Source: Saururus chinensis
Lineage: Eukaryota; Streptophyta; Magnoliopsida; Piperales; Saururaceae
Assembly: GCA_035235625.1 (NCBI GenBank)
Contig: CP141149.1
Location: forward strand, 32,481,753-32,545,752
Length of the DNA: 64,000 nt
Reading direction: 5' to 3'
Shown: positions 49,113-62,100 of the stretch, piece by piece
Layout: every line of letters starts with the position of its first letter
Position numbering within the stretch: the stretch's first letter is position 1
Position numbers and translations under genes: made by a program
The notes under the pieces: generated by a model
Databases searched by the model: none
The model's input: only the letters and a program-made list of their open reading frames with translations
Told to the model about the DNA's origin: nothing

Positions 49113-50330
49113 ATGTGTTTTTGGTAGAACCATAGTAGTCTACAAAAGACATCAATATGTATTTAATTGAGTAAATTTATGGATAATAAAGATGTTATTA
49201 GCACTTGCATACTTGAAGGAATTATGAATCACTGCACTTTTTTATGAAAGTTAGGGCATGTTTGGCTTGCACTTTAAAGTAGAAAGAAACAAATTATTAG
49301 AATCAATTTTTGGCAAGAAAAGCAAAAATGGTAGATGTTTGGTTATAGTTTATTTAGATGATTTTAAAGAGAAATCTTATTGTGGCTCGCATTTATTTTT
49401 TGTGTGTTAAATAATAAAAATATCCTCCAATATAACTATGACATGAAAGAAATGATAGGCCTAATATATTTTCACATTCTTTAAAAAAAAATGACTTTCT
49501 TCAATAACTTTCCTCGAGAGTAGAGTTCTTGAATAAATTTGATTTTGGGTCAATTCCAAAAGGTAATTTTTAACATGAAAAGTCATTTCAAATTAAAATA
49601 TGTCATCCAAACGTGTTTAACCCCTTAAAGTACTTTCTCACGTATGGAAAGTGCTTTCCAGCTGTAGAAAGAGCCTCCCTAATACTCCTACTTCACTTTC
49701 TCTATGGAGAGTTTTTATGCCTCGCTCTGACAATGAGCCCAGTGTAAGAAATGAATGAGAGTCTTTTATATTTGAGATCGATGACACACACGCTAGACTC
49801 GCTAGTGCACATTAGCGCTAGTGCTACTGAAGCTTATGTATGCTAGTGTGCGCCATCATTCTCAATGATGAAGGGGTCCCATGCATTCCTTACTTTGGGC
49901 TTATTGTAATAGAGAACATGAAATATGTTTTCCTTTCTCCATATCATATGTCATACACCACTTATAATTATATAGGAAAAAGTGAATCTTATGTTGTCAT
50001 GTGGGACTCACATTTTCCATTAAATCAAAGGTGGTGTAAAAAAGATATAATTTTTTTTTTCTTTTTTTATGTCTATTGCACTTTTTGAATATGCGTAGTG
50101 AAGTAGTACTCCCTTCATCTCTCTTTAATTATTTGATTAAAAAAAAACTTATCTCACTTTTTTTATATATAAAACTTTCACACGGGTTTTCTAATTACGA
50201 ATTAAAAATAGTATAACTTGAATAGTATGCTAAGCGTGTCCTTGGACACAAAATTTTTATAAGAAAAAAGTAAAAATTCAAAAGCTAAGATTTCAAAGCT
50301 TCACTAGCTCAAAAGGGGATCAAATTTTCA
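49113..50330. other. AT-rich spacer, possible further MITE
   Basis: 49257-49690 begins agggcatgtttggcttgc and has ccaaacgtgttt inside its right end, a weak inverted match typical of small elements. The ORF at 49840-50088 has no domain. Confidence 0.35.
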
Positions 50331-50369
50331 AAATGAATAAAGTTTTCAAAATAGCCAAAATTAGTAAAA

Positions 50370-50500
50370 GACTAAGTAAGACCCATGGGTCTCAAATAAA
50401 AATAAGTAAATGGCTAAGTAAGACCTATGGGTCTTACATCAAAGTGGTCATCAAATTAAAATTAGTAAAAAAATTATGTGAGACTTATGGGCCCCACATT
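50370..50500. repeat. Three copies of a palindromic word (taagacccatgggtctta)
   Basis: The copies read taagacccatgggtctca, taagacctatgggtctta and tgagacttatgggccccac, spaced about 50-65 bp, with aaaattagtaaa- linkers. Confidence 0.7.
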
Positions 50501-52080
50501 AAATTTAGTCTTTAAATATCAAAATATTTAGCACCAAAAGACTAAAGTGGCTAAATCACAAAAAAATTAAATTTAAAGAATTCAAAGTTGAAAAGAAAAA
50601 AATATATAAAGAGACTATATGGGAGACTCCATGGCCCCACATAGAGAATAGGAAGACCAAGTAAAGCCTAAGGCTCTTGATTCCCTATTTTAAAATAAAG
50701 ATGAATGAAATAATAATGAAAATAATAAATTAAAAATAAAAAGAAGAATGCAAAAATAGATTCATGAAGTGGGAGAAGACCAAGTCCAATGTATAATACC
50801 GAAACTTTACCTACTACTTTCAAAACTACATTTACCACACTCTCCACTTCCTAATAACTCATTTTCCATTAGTTTTATTCTCACTAACTACCCTGCTAAT
50901 TCATCACCCACGACTTTACTTAACCGTATAGCCGTAATGTTATAATTACTCACAACATATTCATATAGAAGGGTTTTTGACCTTCAAGCCTAATGAACCT
51001 TTAAAAAGAAATCCTGAAAGCCATCACTTGCCAGAAGACATCAATAAGTTCTAAAAGCCTTAACTTTCATTTTAAGTTTGAAAATTGAAGAAGTCCAAAG
51101 GATTGAAAGACAAACAAGAGTACTATATCAAGTGAACGAAGAAGAAGAAATTATACAAGGGAGTTCACATCTTTAGAAGATGTTTTTGTTCTTTTTTTTA
51201 CTTAAAAATTATAGCCCCTTCTCTTGGCAATTTTTTTATTTTAATAAATTTTAAGTCTCATTTGTTTGTTATTTAATTGAAAGGTTTAAAAAAATTTAGT
51301 CATAACTACTATAATTGTAAAAATTAGTCTTAATTAATCAAAAGAAGAACATCCAACAAAACAAAAATATTATTCTCTAACTTTTACAATGAAGGATCAT
51401 TCGATATTTTCTCTAAAGTTATATGCAAAAAACCACCGAAATTTACCAATAATCTCCACTTAAGGACTAAAAAACCTAAAATAACAAATGAAAAAAAAAC
51501 TATTTAAAAATAAAATATTATTTTTATTCATTAAAACAAAAACTTAGAATTATTTTGACTTGCCATGAAAGGGGTGTGTGAGGTCATTTATCACTGGAAA
51601 GATGCAAACTATATACGTGCTTAGTCTTTTTACTTATATATACACTATCTCTGTTCAATATTAATAGTTATATTTTAATATATATATATACACATATATA
51701 TATATATATATATATTAAGTAAAAGTATACATAAAAAATTCAAATACCTTTCATAATAATCATAAATAAAAAAATCGCCCATCACAGAGTAATTATTTAG
51801 AGAGAATCTCATGCACGGTATTCTCGATATCAAGATTTATTGAGGTAAAAAACTCATGCTGTGGTAAAAGAGCAAAACCATATTTTAAATTAATGAGAAC
51901 TTATGAATCCATCTGTACACCACTGGTTGCTCAGTCCAAGTCCATTCATATCCAAACAATCTACTCACGCACTCGTCATCCACAATCTTTTCGTCTTTGG
52001 CCGTACCCAAATTATTAAACATAGCTTGAAAGTATATATACAGTAGTACTACAAAACAAATGTAGCCTCTTAGACCATAT
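50501..52080. other. AT-rich spacer
   Basis: No gene recognised. (ta)n runs at 51677-51716; 50580-51150 contains a gaccccaca/ggccccac word repeated as in the preceding array. Confidence 0.4.
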
Positions 52081-52084
52081 AAAG

Positions 52085-53020
52085 GCCTCGGTTCATTGGG
52101 GTCGGTTCAGCGGAAGTATAGTGGTAGGGGGGTGTTGTGCTAATTAAAAATTAATTTTTAAATCAATTTATAATAAAATATGTATGGATTTTTAATTAAT
52201 TAATAATAATAATATATATAATGAATTATGTAAATAAGAATTTAATATGTGATAAATAATAATAATCATATATCCAATCAATGAATTATGTAAATAAGAA
52301 TTTAATATGAGATATATACAAATTAACTTAGGCATTTCAACTTTTGCACACTCTCCAAGAGATCAACCCTTGCATGCTAGCCACAAGAAACAACACATAG
52401 AGGAAGAGGATTATCTTATGTGTTAATCTCTCATAAATCACCGCTTAGAATAAAAAAAATCTCAACAACAAACTAGCCCTTGAATCAGCCAACACGAACC
52501 AAGGAGGGGAGTCTTCTCCTCCTTTTAGCCCGCCAAAGAGACCAAAGAAAGGGGAGAATTGGGGAGGCCAACAACAAGGATTCTCTTCTCTATGTGTAGG
52601 CCAAACCAAGTGTGTGTGAGAGAGAGGGGTGGCAATTAAGAGAGAGGAGGAAGAGAGTGAGGTGGCTCTTGGCTAGGGCTTCCTCCTCTCTTGCTCTCTC
52701 TTAAATACCCTCATATTTCTTCTTTTAGGGAGGCCTAATTGTAGGCTTTTTAATGTAGACTTATTTGTTTAATTATTTATTTAAAAAAAAATAAATAATA
52801 GGAGCGAGCTCTGTCTCTCAGAGTCTGTGGAGACCTAACCCCCCTTATACGACTAAGCTCGCAATAAAGTTGACCTCTAGCCAATTATAGGTCTCATATT
52901 CGATATATAATTCACGCATTTTAGCCCTATAATATGTTAATACACAACTTAATTATATACCTGTGATATATATAAATCCCATTCAAATTAGTATAACGAT
53001 GATATATATAAAATTAGTGT
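52085..53020 (-). mobile_element. LTR-like relic (minus)
   Basis: The complement runs ggtatataatt, agggctaaaatgcgtgaatta, gagacctataattggctagaggtcaactttattgcgagc, tatttaagagagagcaagagagg, ttggcgggcta. The same order occurs on the plus strand at 54.8-55.15 kb, so these are two copies of one family. No pol is seen. Confidence 0.5.
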
Positions 53021-53616
53021 AATCGCCCCTACCATTCTTAAACCCGTAACCTATACTAATTCACTCGGATAACGTTAGACCAAACCGAGCATATGGTCAA
53101 ACATCCCCTCACAATGGAATGGATAGGAAGGGACTGAAGTTCGTACGCCTGAGCGGGCCCGTGACAAATCCACGGTCCTGACGTGGATCCCCATCGACGC
53201 CGAGAAAAGGAGGCAGCCTCCACTTGGAAGAGGACTGTGTTTTTGGCTGGATGAAGAGCTTGACGACAATGAATTTTTTTTTTTAACGGACTAAGAAAGT
53301 AATCTGAAAAAGATGCGAGGACCGGAAACGATTTCGGCAATCTGACTCCACGCCTCGGTTCGTGAGTTTTGGACTTTTCTGGTGCAAAAGACAAGAATTC
53401 TTAAAAACCTATATTATGCGAAGAATGCGTCTTTTTTTTAAGACCATAGAAAATGTTCTTGTTTTCGCCAAGTTTGGCTGCCCACCTCCATTTTCTAGCT
53501 TGGCTTTTCGGTTGAAACCTCAAGTCGCCAACATGTGAAACATACTCCGACTAGAATTTAGCAGTAGGCAGGAACATGTATTTTTGCGATAGATTCCTCC
53601 ACCATGTGATACTCTA

Positions 53617-53830
53617 TGCCTCAACTTTGACGGTGCTTACAGGTCTAGCTCTGGCCTTTATTCTGCTGAAGCGGTGATTCGTGACTCGTGAGGACAATTT
53701 ATTGCCTGGCCTTGCTCTTCTTCTTTTATCCAGTCAGCTTGTTGGCAGGACTACTTTAGTATTGATCTTTTTCTAAAGTTCTTATTCAGGGAGACTCCAA
53801 ACATGGCTATTATTTCTCTAATTTCTGTAG
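53617..53830 (+). pseudogene. LINE-type RNase H fragment
   Basis: Translates as LNFDGAYRSSSG, then AVIRDS, a stop, and GQFIAW; after a one-base shift it gives KVLIQGDSKHG. These are the first and later Asp-containing motifs of the RNase H domain common in plant non-LTR elements and related genes. The middle part with the catalytic Glu is missing and the frame is broken. Confidence 0.6.
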
Positions 53831-54780
53831 TTGTTTGTGGTCCACATCTATCGTCAACAGTATCAAGTAGCTGATTTTTATGTACCAAAAAAACAAGCAG
53901 TAGCTGATTTTCTGGCGGGATACTGGTTTTTACGGTCTCCTCAAGATCTTCTTTATCTTTTTTGCAATTTGTCATTTCAGGCTGCTAGCTTTTTCTATAG
54001 AAGTGATTGTCCACTTGTGGCGAGTGTTTCTTCTGTTCCTTCCTTGTTCCCAAAAAAAATATTACAAAAAAAAACGAAAAAACATATTAAGGGAAGTCCC
54101 AATGCACATCGGCCAATAGGACTTGTCTTTGATGGACAAATACGGATAGAAGGCATTTGAGGAAAACTTGGGCGTAGAGTCGTCAGGCGACTCGTAGTCG
54201 TGGAAAGGCTGGACCCATGAGTAGGTCCCGTTACTGTCACTTTGCTGTCCGCTGTCCTCTGTACAGGCTTAGTGCACACGGTGGTGGAACAGTTCATAAC
54301 ATAGTTTATTAAGAACTCAGAGCATTGCAAAATATAAATACTCGTATGGGTTTAAGAATCCATGTTGTACACTGTTAAGGGGTCGACGCACTAATGACTA
54401 ATCTAAATCTTAGTCTACAATAATGTCAGGACAGTTAATTTTCAAGAAACATACTCCACTTCATTTTGTGCAAACGAGATTGAACCATACTGAGAACTAT
54501 AATTCCTCTGTGGTAGCTAAATCGTTTTGCGTCCAAGTTTTGCATAGGCCTAAACAGTCCAAGGCGCGCGATAATGGCGAGTACAAGAGCTCTGTCTTTG
54601 TCTTGAGATGCGTGCTACATGCCTTGGTGCCTAGATGCATCTGTTTTGGATAAATTTGGACCACGGTATGGGTTCGGGTTCGGTTTAGTCTAACGTAATT
54701 CGGTCTGAGTGAATCGGTATGGGCCACGGGGTCCTAGGGTGGTGGAGGCAGTCGCACCGACCTTATATGTATCTTCGTTA
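53831..54780. other. Spacer without a recognised gene
   Basis: Short ORFs (53831-54160, 54423-54653) have no domain signal. 54.1-54.35 kb has moderate GC but no conserved words. Confidence 0.35.
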
Positions 54781-54784
54781 CACA

Positions 54785-55400
54785 TAATTTGAATTTGACT
54801 CGCATGTGTCATATATATATACTAAAAATATATATAGGTATGTATTTATATATTGTGGGGCCTAGATGCGCAAATTAAGTGTCGAGGGTAGAACCCGTAG
54901 TTAGCGAGTGGTCGACCCTGTTGCGGGCAAGGAGACCCATTTAATCTCAACCCAATTCTAGCCAGCCTAAATATAAAAGGTTGGAGGATATTTAAAGAGA
55001 GGAGGAGGTTGACCTAATTGCTGGACGCCCCACCCTCTCCTCCTCTCTCCCAATCAGTCCACCCCCCTCTCTCTTGTTTTTGGGTATAGCAGCCCTCATC
55101 CTCCTCTCTCTTGGTCTATTTTGGCGGGCTATTCAAGGGAGAGGACTCTCATTTTCTGTTGGGACATAGAGGCTGAAGCAAAGCTAAAGTAAATGGGTGA
55201 CTTTGCTGAGAATTCCTTTACTCCAAGAGGTGGTTTGAGACGAATCATTACATAAAGGTATTTTTCTTTTATATTGTTTATTGTTTTTAGCAATTGGCTT
55301 GCAAGATCTGATTATTGGAGGGTGTGTTAGGGCTAAAAAAGCTCAGGTCAGTTCGTCTTCTTTCTTTTATACTATTGTCAATTGGTTGATTTGAATGTAT
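54785..55400 (+). mobile_element. LTR-like relic (plus), partner of 52.1-53.0 kb
   Basis: Shows ggtatgtatttat, gggcctagatgcgcaaattaagtgtcgag, gaacccgtagttagcgagtggtcgaccctgttgcgggc, a TATA-like aatataaaagg/ggatatttaaagag, and ttggcgggcta. Confidence 0.5.
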
Positions 55401-56810
55401 ATATATTTATCTTGTTAATTGATATTAGATTAATACATATTTTATGTAGATCAAGTTAAAATTTTAATTTTTGATCTGTGTATCTTCCCCCTCCCACCAA
55501 GCCTCTGCTGGCCTGACCACTCTACAAAAATGAAACATTTGTGTGAGGAAAAAGAAGAAATGAGCGGTTACTATAACTGGTGAAAAAGTCACGTTGCCAT
55601 TGATACAAGCTGTGTATAATTTGCATACAGCCATGGCAATATGGCATTGTCAAAACAGCTCATACCCTGCCCATTTTTAATGGTCTAATAGCGATTTCAA
55701 TAAAAAAGCCCCTTCGATCAATTCCCCCCTCCCTTCTTAGATGCCTTTTGCTAATAATGAATAAATGGGATCTATATATTTTTTGGCTAAAGAAATATAA
55801 GCGTGATCTTTAATTGATGCCACCAAAAGGGAATGGATGGCCGGGGCCATTTTATCCTCGTCTCCCTTCCGTATGTTCATGATATGCATCAAGTGGGAGC
55901 CTTGGCCGGTTTGGCTGCATGCCTGGAATCCTGACGCAGCCTTTGCTTTCACGGTCTTGACAGCGGGCGTTTGACAGGTCATACCCAATATGACCAACAT
56001 GAACGGCCGAGAAAGAAGATAACAGCACGATGGCTTCCGCATGTATTTACACAAATTTTGGCCATCACTGTAGAAAATGAGAATACTAGGCTTGAGCCAT
56101 GTTATCTCACATTGAACCAACAATGCCGGAGTAATTGCTTCGAAGTCTAGAATTACAACTAAAGAAGCATAACGGAAAAAGGCGAAGGGTTTTCACACAA
56201 AATTTTCAAAAGTAAAAAAGATAAAGTTAGCCTAATGATGTTCCAACTTCTGATACGAATGCATCGTCGAGATCATGAATCCTTGATGCTTCTATTATAT
56301 GGTGGTCACCTCATTTGCAACAAAATTATAAAAGGACGATAGATCACATGATTTGGACATGATTGCAATGAGCTTTGTGATCCGGCTACTTGATTGGTGA
56401 AGACTCTAAGAACCGCTTTATGATTCGATCTTGGACTTTTAACTCCTGATGCCAACTTTTCTAGGTGCTGATGAGAATCAGATGCCTTCTTCAGGTGGTC
56501 AAGAATGCTTTCATGCTAAAAAAAAAGGTTCTTTGTGCTATGAGCTTCATCAACATGATCATTGAGCCTTTGTTTACACCCTGGTTGATAGACTAATTTG
56601 TCTATATCTACAACCCAAGGCAATATCGGCAAATATCATTTGCACGTTTTTCTTTTGGCGACATATCATTCGCATACTTGAGTTTACCTTTTTAATTATA
56701 TAGTTGATGTAATTTGGTACCCCACGTTAATAACTCTTATCTATTTTTTAAAAATAAATTATTTTAAAATTTTAAATAATGGAACAGACCGAATGTTTGG
56801 GTTGGCTTTA
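55401..56810. other. Spacer without a recognised gene
   Basis: The minus-strand ORF at 55737-56123 (128 codons) has a Cys/hydrophobic N-terminus but no domain I can name. The rest is AT-rich. Confidence 0.35.
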
Positions 56811-57299
56811 TAAACAATGTTGGGTAAATAAATTAAACGCGGCTATTTCCTCCCCACTATTTACTCAGGGCCTCCCAAATAAGAAAATTGTGGGCTATTT
56901 TTTTATTACTTAGTACCCCTTAATTCCTACCCATACGAGGCACCTTATCTTCCTCCCTCCCTTGTTCGTCCTTTTCCCTGTTCGCCCCCCAAATAAGAAT
57001 GCATGAAGGTTTCGCCGACCAACGGCAAGTAGGCTGTGAGTACCGGAGTTCTACTAACATCCCTCCCATCTTCCTCCCTCCCCTGTTTGTCCCTCCCATC
57101 TTCTTCTCTATACATGAAGACCTCATTGATTATAGAAGTTTCATCTTTCTCCCACATTGTTAATTACAGAACTTTCTCCATGCATTAGAAATTTTGTTGC
57201 TTCCCATCCTATTCAACAAAATCATTCCTTTTGCTGCTTAGAAAATCATCTCTATTAATTTTATGGGCCTTTAACGATTAAAATTTGGAACCAAAATAC

Positions 57300-57920
57300 G
57301 CCACGACTACCTGAACTTTTTCGCGTTGAAGTCTTCGTGCACGTGACGGGGGGTACCCCCACCACACCAAAATGATTTATATGGGGACTAAATGTCCCGT
57401 CAACTTCTTGACAAGTTGGCGGTGACCTCTCCTTGCGAGCACCCATCTAGTAAATTTCAACCTTCTGGAGCTTTCCTGACGGGGGGCACCTCCGTCCGAT
57501 TGGAATGATTCATATGGGGAACTAAACGTCTTCGACCAGTTATTCCTCATTTGGTGGTGATTGCTCCCCGCTATAACTCTTTCAAAAGGTTACAACACTT
57601 TCGAAAATTTTCTGGTTGTTGTATGGCAGGGTACCCCCCGCCATAGAAAATATATGCATACGGGGACTACACGTCCTCGTCCACTGTTTTGTAATTTGGT
57701 GGTGACTGTTCCCTGCTAGAACTCTTCGAGAAGGTTGCGACACATTCTAAAATCTTCTAGAGGTTGTCTTGCGGAGGTACCCCCTGCCACATCCAATATA
57801 TGCATACGGGGACTACATGTCCTCGTCAACTGCTTCCTAATTTGGCGGTGATTGCTCCCTGCCAGAACTCCTCTAGAAAGTTTCAACACCCTCAGAAATC
57901 TTCTGGAGGTTGCCACATGC
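57300..57920. repeat. About 145-bp tandem repeat, four units
   Basis: The marker a-ggggactacacgtcctcgtc-ac recurs at 57381, 57513, 57660 and 57806, each followed by ttggcggtga, ctccctgc-agaactc and cttctggaggtt, then ggggtacccc. Units differ by about 15-30% by eye; the last two are closest. Confidence 0.88.
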
Positions 57921-58019
57921 TTAAATCGAACTCTATTTTTTTTTATGCTTTGGGGTTGTTTTCATTTTCAATGTTTTGTTAATATCTTTATTTTAATTTT
58001 TCCATGATGAAGATGAGAT

Positions 58020-58345
58020 GAGAGTGGAAGGGATGCGACGGTGGAAGGGGGGACGAGAGGAGATGAGACGACGGGAATGGAGGGGAGGAGAGGGGACGGG
58101 AATGTAGGGGAGGCAGCGGGTGTAGAGGGGATGGAACGACGAAAGGGGGAAGGTGGGGGGGACGGGAGGGGTAAGGTGAAGCACGGGCTAGATGAGTTGG
58201 GAGGATGGGGGCATAGAGGGGTTCTGAGTAAAAAATATTATCATGGTAAGAGTGGGGTGTAGGGAAGTAAATTTTTTGTTTTCTTTGGGGTGTGTAAAGT
58301 TTGGGGGGCCCTGAGTGAATAGTGGGAGGAGGGGGGGTAGCCGCG
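58020..58345 (+). other. Purine-rich, G-run-rich tract
   Basis: About 300 bp of gaggggaggagaggggacggg-type sequence with many runs of three or more G. ORFs here are translations of the low-complexity sequence. Confidence 0.75.
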
Positions 58346-58839
58346 TTCAAATAAATTATTCTTCAACAAAATTTTAGGTAACTTGGCACTTATAGGGTAT
58401 TAGTCTCGGGTTTAATTCCTGCCCCCATTTGCACGTTTCCGCTTATGTGTGCTTATGCTTTGTATTTGGTTTGGTTTACGGTATCAGCTTTAATTTGGTT
58501 TGACTGATTACAATTGCTGACTTCATCACTTCACTGCTCGATCTTTTTAGTCAACTTTATTCCTACATATATACATGCCTAACATATTTTCACGTCAGGC
58601 TTTTGCATTCCCATAACCCTTCCATTTGTAGAGAGGGGTATTATTTTTAATTTTTTGAACGAAATAGAGTTATTGATTGTGTTTGGGTCAGGTTTTAGTA
58701 AACCCAAGATAATTACCATGTAGAAAATGTTAATTTATATTCATAACTAAATTTATCTTGAGTTAGGTTGGATTGGGTTTTCAATTGGGGTAAATTGAAT
58801 TGGGTTTAAATACCTTTCATCACAATTTTCTAATCATAT

Positions 58840-60110
58840 TATATCAAACTCTAATATAAAGCAAAAAAAATTGCTATAAAATTTTTATATTTTAATTGTT
58901 TGACCCATGCTGTATACCATTAATCCCTATTTTACCCTATTTAACCTATTCTAATCCCCTAAAAAAAGATATAAAATCTTAATCCCTATTTTTTTATCAT
59001 GCATTAATTTTAACTTTATAATAATATATTCTGCATTCCTAAATTTAGATTCACACACTATTAGTATCGTTAGAAAATTCTCAACAAGCTATATCAAATG
59101 AGATCCCACGTGACCATGTTATCTTGAACTTTTTTGTAGGCCTTTTTCAGTAATAAGTTTTTTATATTATACTTATATTGTGCATATTCATTTTTTTGTA
59201 TCTTTAATGCCCTTTATAAAACCTCTTAAAAGCTCTATCAAATGAGACTCACTCCCAAAATAGTCCTAATTATGAATAACGTGCTCTGTGATGCACAGTC
59301 TATTAACACCATTAGCTTCGCTGACCTATGACATGCTCTCTCTATCCCAAATTAGCTCGTTTTGAAAAGTTAAGTGTTGCTATTAATTTAGGGCAGAGGG
59401 AGTAATATTTAGCCTATGAGATTTAACTTTAAAATTGACTAATACTAATGTATATAGGTTAATATAGAGCTTGTGTGTACAAATAACGATCATTGTGACA
59501 CTCACAACAATGTATTGTAACTATAACATGCAAGGGAGACCTACATACTTTATTTTTATTTTATCCAATCTATATTTATACATGTAATAAGTGCACATTT
59601 TTACTAGTTACTATCTAAAACAAATTGAGTGATGATAGTTGTTAAACTCTACCTATTTTACCTTAAATTCTTATTTTATCTATGTTTTATATTTCTATGT
59701 CTTTAAAATCTAAGTTTTATTTGTTATGTAATTTGAATGTAATTTACTAAAAATATTTACTTAGATTCCTTTAAACAATTGTCACATGTCAACCTAATAT
59801 TTGTTGTTAATATGACATGGGTCTTACTTTTAAGTGATATTGATTTTAACTTTACAAACTTCTATCTTTTACTCCTAAACTCAATTTCACGTATTTTTGA
59901 TATTATTGAAATGCTCCTAACAAACTCTATCAAATGAGATCCCATGAACTATATTTTCTCTCACTTTTTTGTAGGTGTGATGCATATAACACACTTTTCA
60001 ATCATAATTTTTTTATATATTATACATATTCGAATTTGTACATTTTTTTATGCCTTTGAAAAACTTCTGACAAACTCTACCAAATGAGGTTGACGAGTAA
60101 ACTTCTCATA
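58840..60110. repeat. AT-rich family related to 42.1-43.5 kb
   Basis: 58845-59160 parallels 42320-42600 in order (aatataaagYaaa, tttgacccat, ttaacttYataataatat, agattcac, gaaaattctcaacaa, tcaaatgagatcccac). 59840-60110 repeats the last part. The word tctatYaaatgaga occurs at 59085, 59235 and 59925, and a variant at 60080. Confidence 0.75.
59335..59405. mobile_element. Small MITE-like element
   Basis: ctctctatcccaaattagctcgttttgaaaag to ttaatttagggcagagggagta: 70 bp with inverted Stowaway-type ends. Confidence 0.6.
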
Positions 60111-61345
60111 AAAATGAATAGTGTGTTATATGACATAAAGTCTTATAATGCATTTGTCTTCACCAATCTAAGACCTACTGTTTATCTTATGAGATTTGGA
60201 TTAGCAATTGCCTACTACTAGTGTATTTGGTTTAATATATAGCTTATAACTTTATGTGTTTGGAGAATGAATTACGTTAAGTGAAGTTTATTAGGAAACT
60301 AAGAGAGGAAAGAATAATCTATAAAAAAATCCTATCAATTAAAGACTTTTATGTAAGATTAATCTATGACCTCGCATTTGGCCCGTGAAACTTAGATTAG
60401 TAGTTGCCTACTACGAATGTATTTGAATTGATACAGAACAAAAATCTATCTACACTTTTTGGCACTTTATATAGTAGTATAATTTTTTTAACTAAATTGT
60501 ATCTACACATACAATACATGTGCATTCTGGCTAGTTATATTAAAAACAAATCTCATCCCATCATAGAATCTACTTATGTTATGGACACATGCTATATCTG
60601 GTCTAAGATTTTTCACATAAATCATCTATAGAATATTAGAAGGCGAGGTTATACCCAACTTGTACTGGGTTCAGGTCGGGAAACCCAAACCCGATTTGAA
60701 TTGGTCTTTCGGTGAGAGTTTAAAACTCAAACCATATCTATTTACTATATAAATAATATTAAACCCCGTCTATTAACATATGGTGGGGCGGATACCCAAC
60801 CTAAATGGCATCCCTAATCATCATCTTCTACTTAATAAAAGTTGCACAGATGAAAACTGTTATGAATCTCATAACGGAATGGAAGGCCCATTCGAAATGC
60901 CATTTCCCTGGATAAACCGGGCTGCGGGCTCTGATTTTGCAAAGCCCAATAATAGTGGCTGGTGACTTTGAGGGATGCAGCTTGATTTGCGTCCAATAAA
61001 AATGAACTGGAGGTCCATCATCCAGCATAAACCGCGAATCCATATCACGTTGACCCGTCCCAACTCCCGTATTCCCCCACAAACTTGAACTCGAGGCCCA
61101 CTTGATGGTTACGACGCACAGGCTCTGGAGAAGAGATGTTGAGAATTCGAGCAAACATTCGCGTTAGTTTTATGGGAAGTATTTTTTATGTTTTTTATTT
61201 ACAACGAGCTTAGCTTAAGTTGTTTATGAGCTCTTTATTTATGAGATCGATAGTGAGTTAGTGCACATTAACATTAATATTATTGATGTTAAGTGTATTA
61301 GTGCATCACTATAGATTTTATATATCAAAGTTTTCTTGGATAGCT
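60111..61345. other. AT-rich spacer with one GC-richer island
   Basis: 60790-61150 is less AT-rich and open on both strands, but no family is recognisable. The remainder shows no gene. Confidence 0.35.
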
Positions 61346-61649
61346 TACTCTTAGAGTTGTTAATGAGCTGAGTTGGCTCATTGAGCAGGTTCAACTTGGC
61401 TCAGTTCGAATTAAGCTCAACTCGATTTGAAGTCGAATAGGCTCAAACTAAGTTCGAGTAGACCCCTACTTAATTTGGCTCGACTCAGCTTGGCTCAAAT
61501 AAAACTCAAACTCGATGTTACTTAGCTCGAACTTAAATATAATTTTAAAATTATATATGAATAATATATATAAAATAAATAATATATGTATATGTATATA
61601 TATACTTTATATAAATATAATAATTAATTTAAATATATATTTATGACAT

Positions 61650-61735
61650 ACTCCATTTATTCTAAATAAGTAACTCTATTTGATTAGTTCATTTTAAAAA
61701 TTAAATGAAGCTATTAATCTAGGATAGATGAAATA
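61650..61735. mobile_element. Small MITE-like element
   Basis: tactccatttattctaaataagtaactctatttg to gctattaatctaggatagatgaa: about 80 bp with imperfect inverted Stowaway-type ends. Confidence 0.5.
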
Positions 61736-61979
61736 TGTATTAATATCATATATCATATATGATATATAATACTTATTTATATGAGTCAAGGCTCACTCAT
61801 AACTGCATGAGCCTCGATGTCTTTTTGCGATATAACTTAAGAGGGAGATTAGTTTATGTCTTTTTGTGTTCTTGAATCTCGATTTGATGACCCATGATGT
61901 ATTTGCTCACGTTGATGTATATAAACCCAAACTTATATAAATTTTTTTCATAATATATATCATTGTTAAATTGTAATGG

Positions 61980-62100
<121 letters not shown>

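Larger units (their letters stand above)
56815..58372. mobile_element. 1.55-kb element with about 70-bp terminal inverted repeats
   Basis: The left end (aaacgcggctatttcctccccactatttactcagggcc) matches the complement of the right end near 58300-58365 (gaacgcggctaccccccctcctcccactattcactcagggcc). The left flank inside is pyrimidine-rich and the right flank purine-rich, as if the inverted repeats extend further. No transposase frame is visible, so it is non-autonomous. Target duplication is not clear. Confidence 0.7.

Noticed and set aside
55737..56123. 128-codon minus-strand ORF
   Set aside because: No recognisable domain, no splice or promoter context; kept as spacer.
57988..58350. 120-codon Pro/Ser/His-rich ORF resembling an extensin
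   Set aside because: Reverse reading of the purine-rich tract at the end of the TIR element; no SPPPP regularity or signal peptide.
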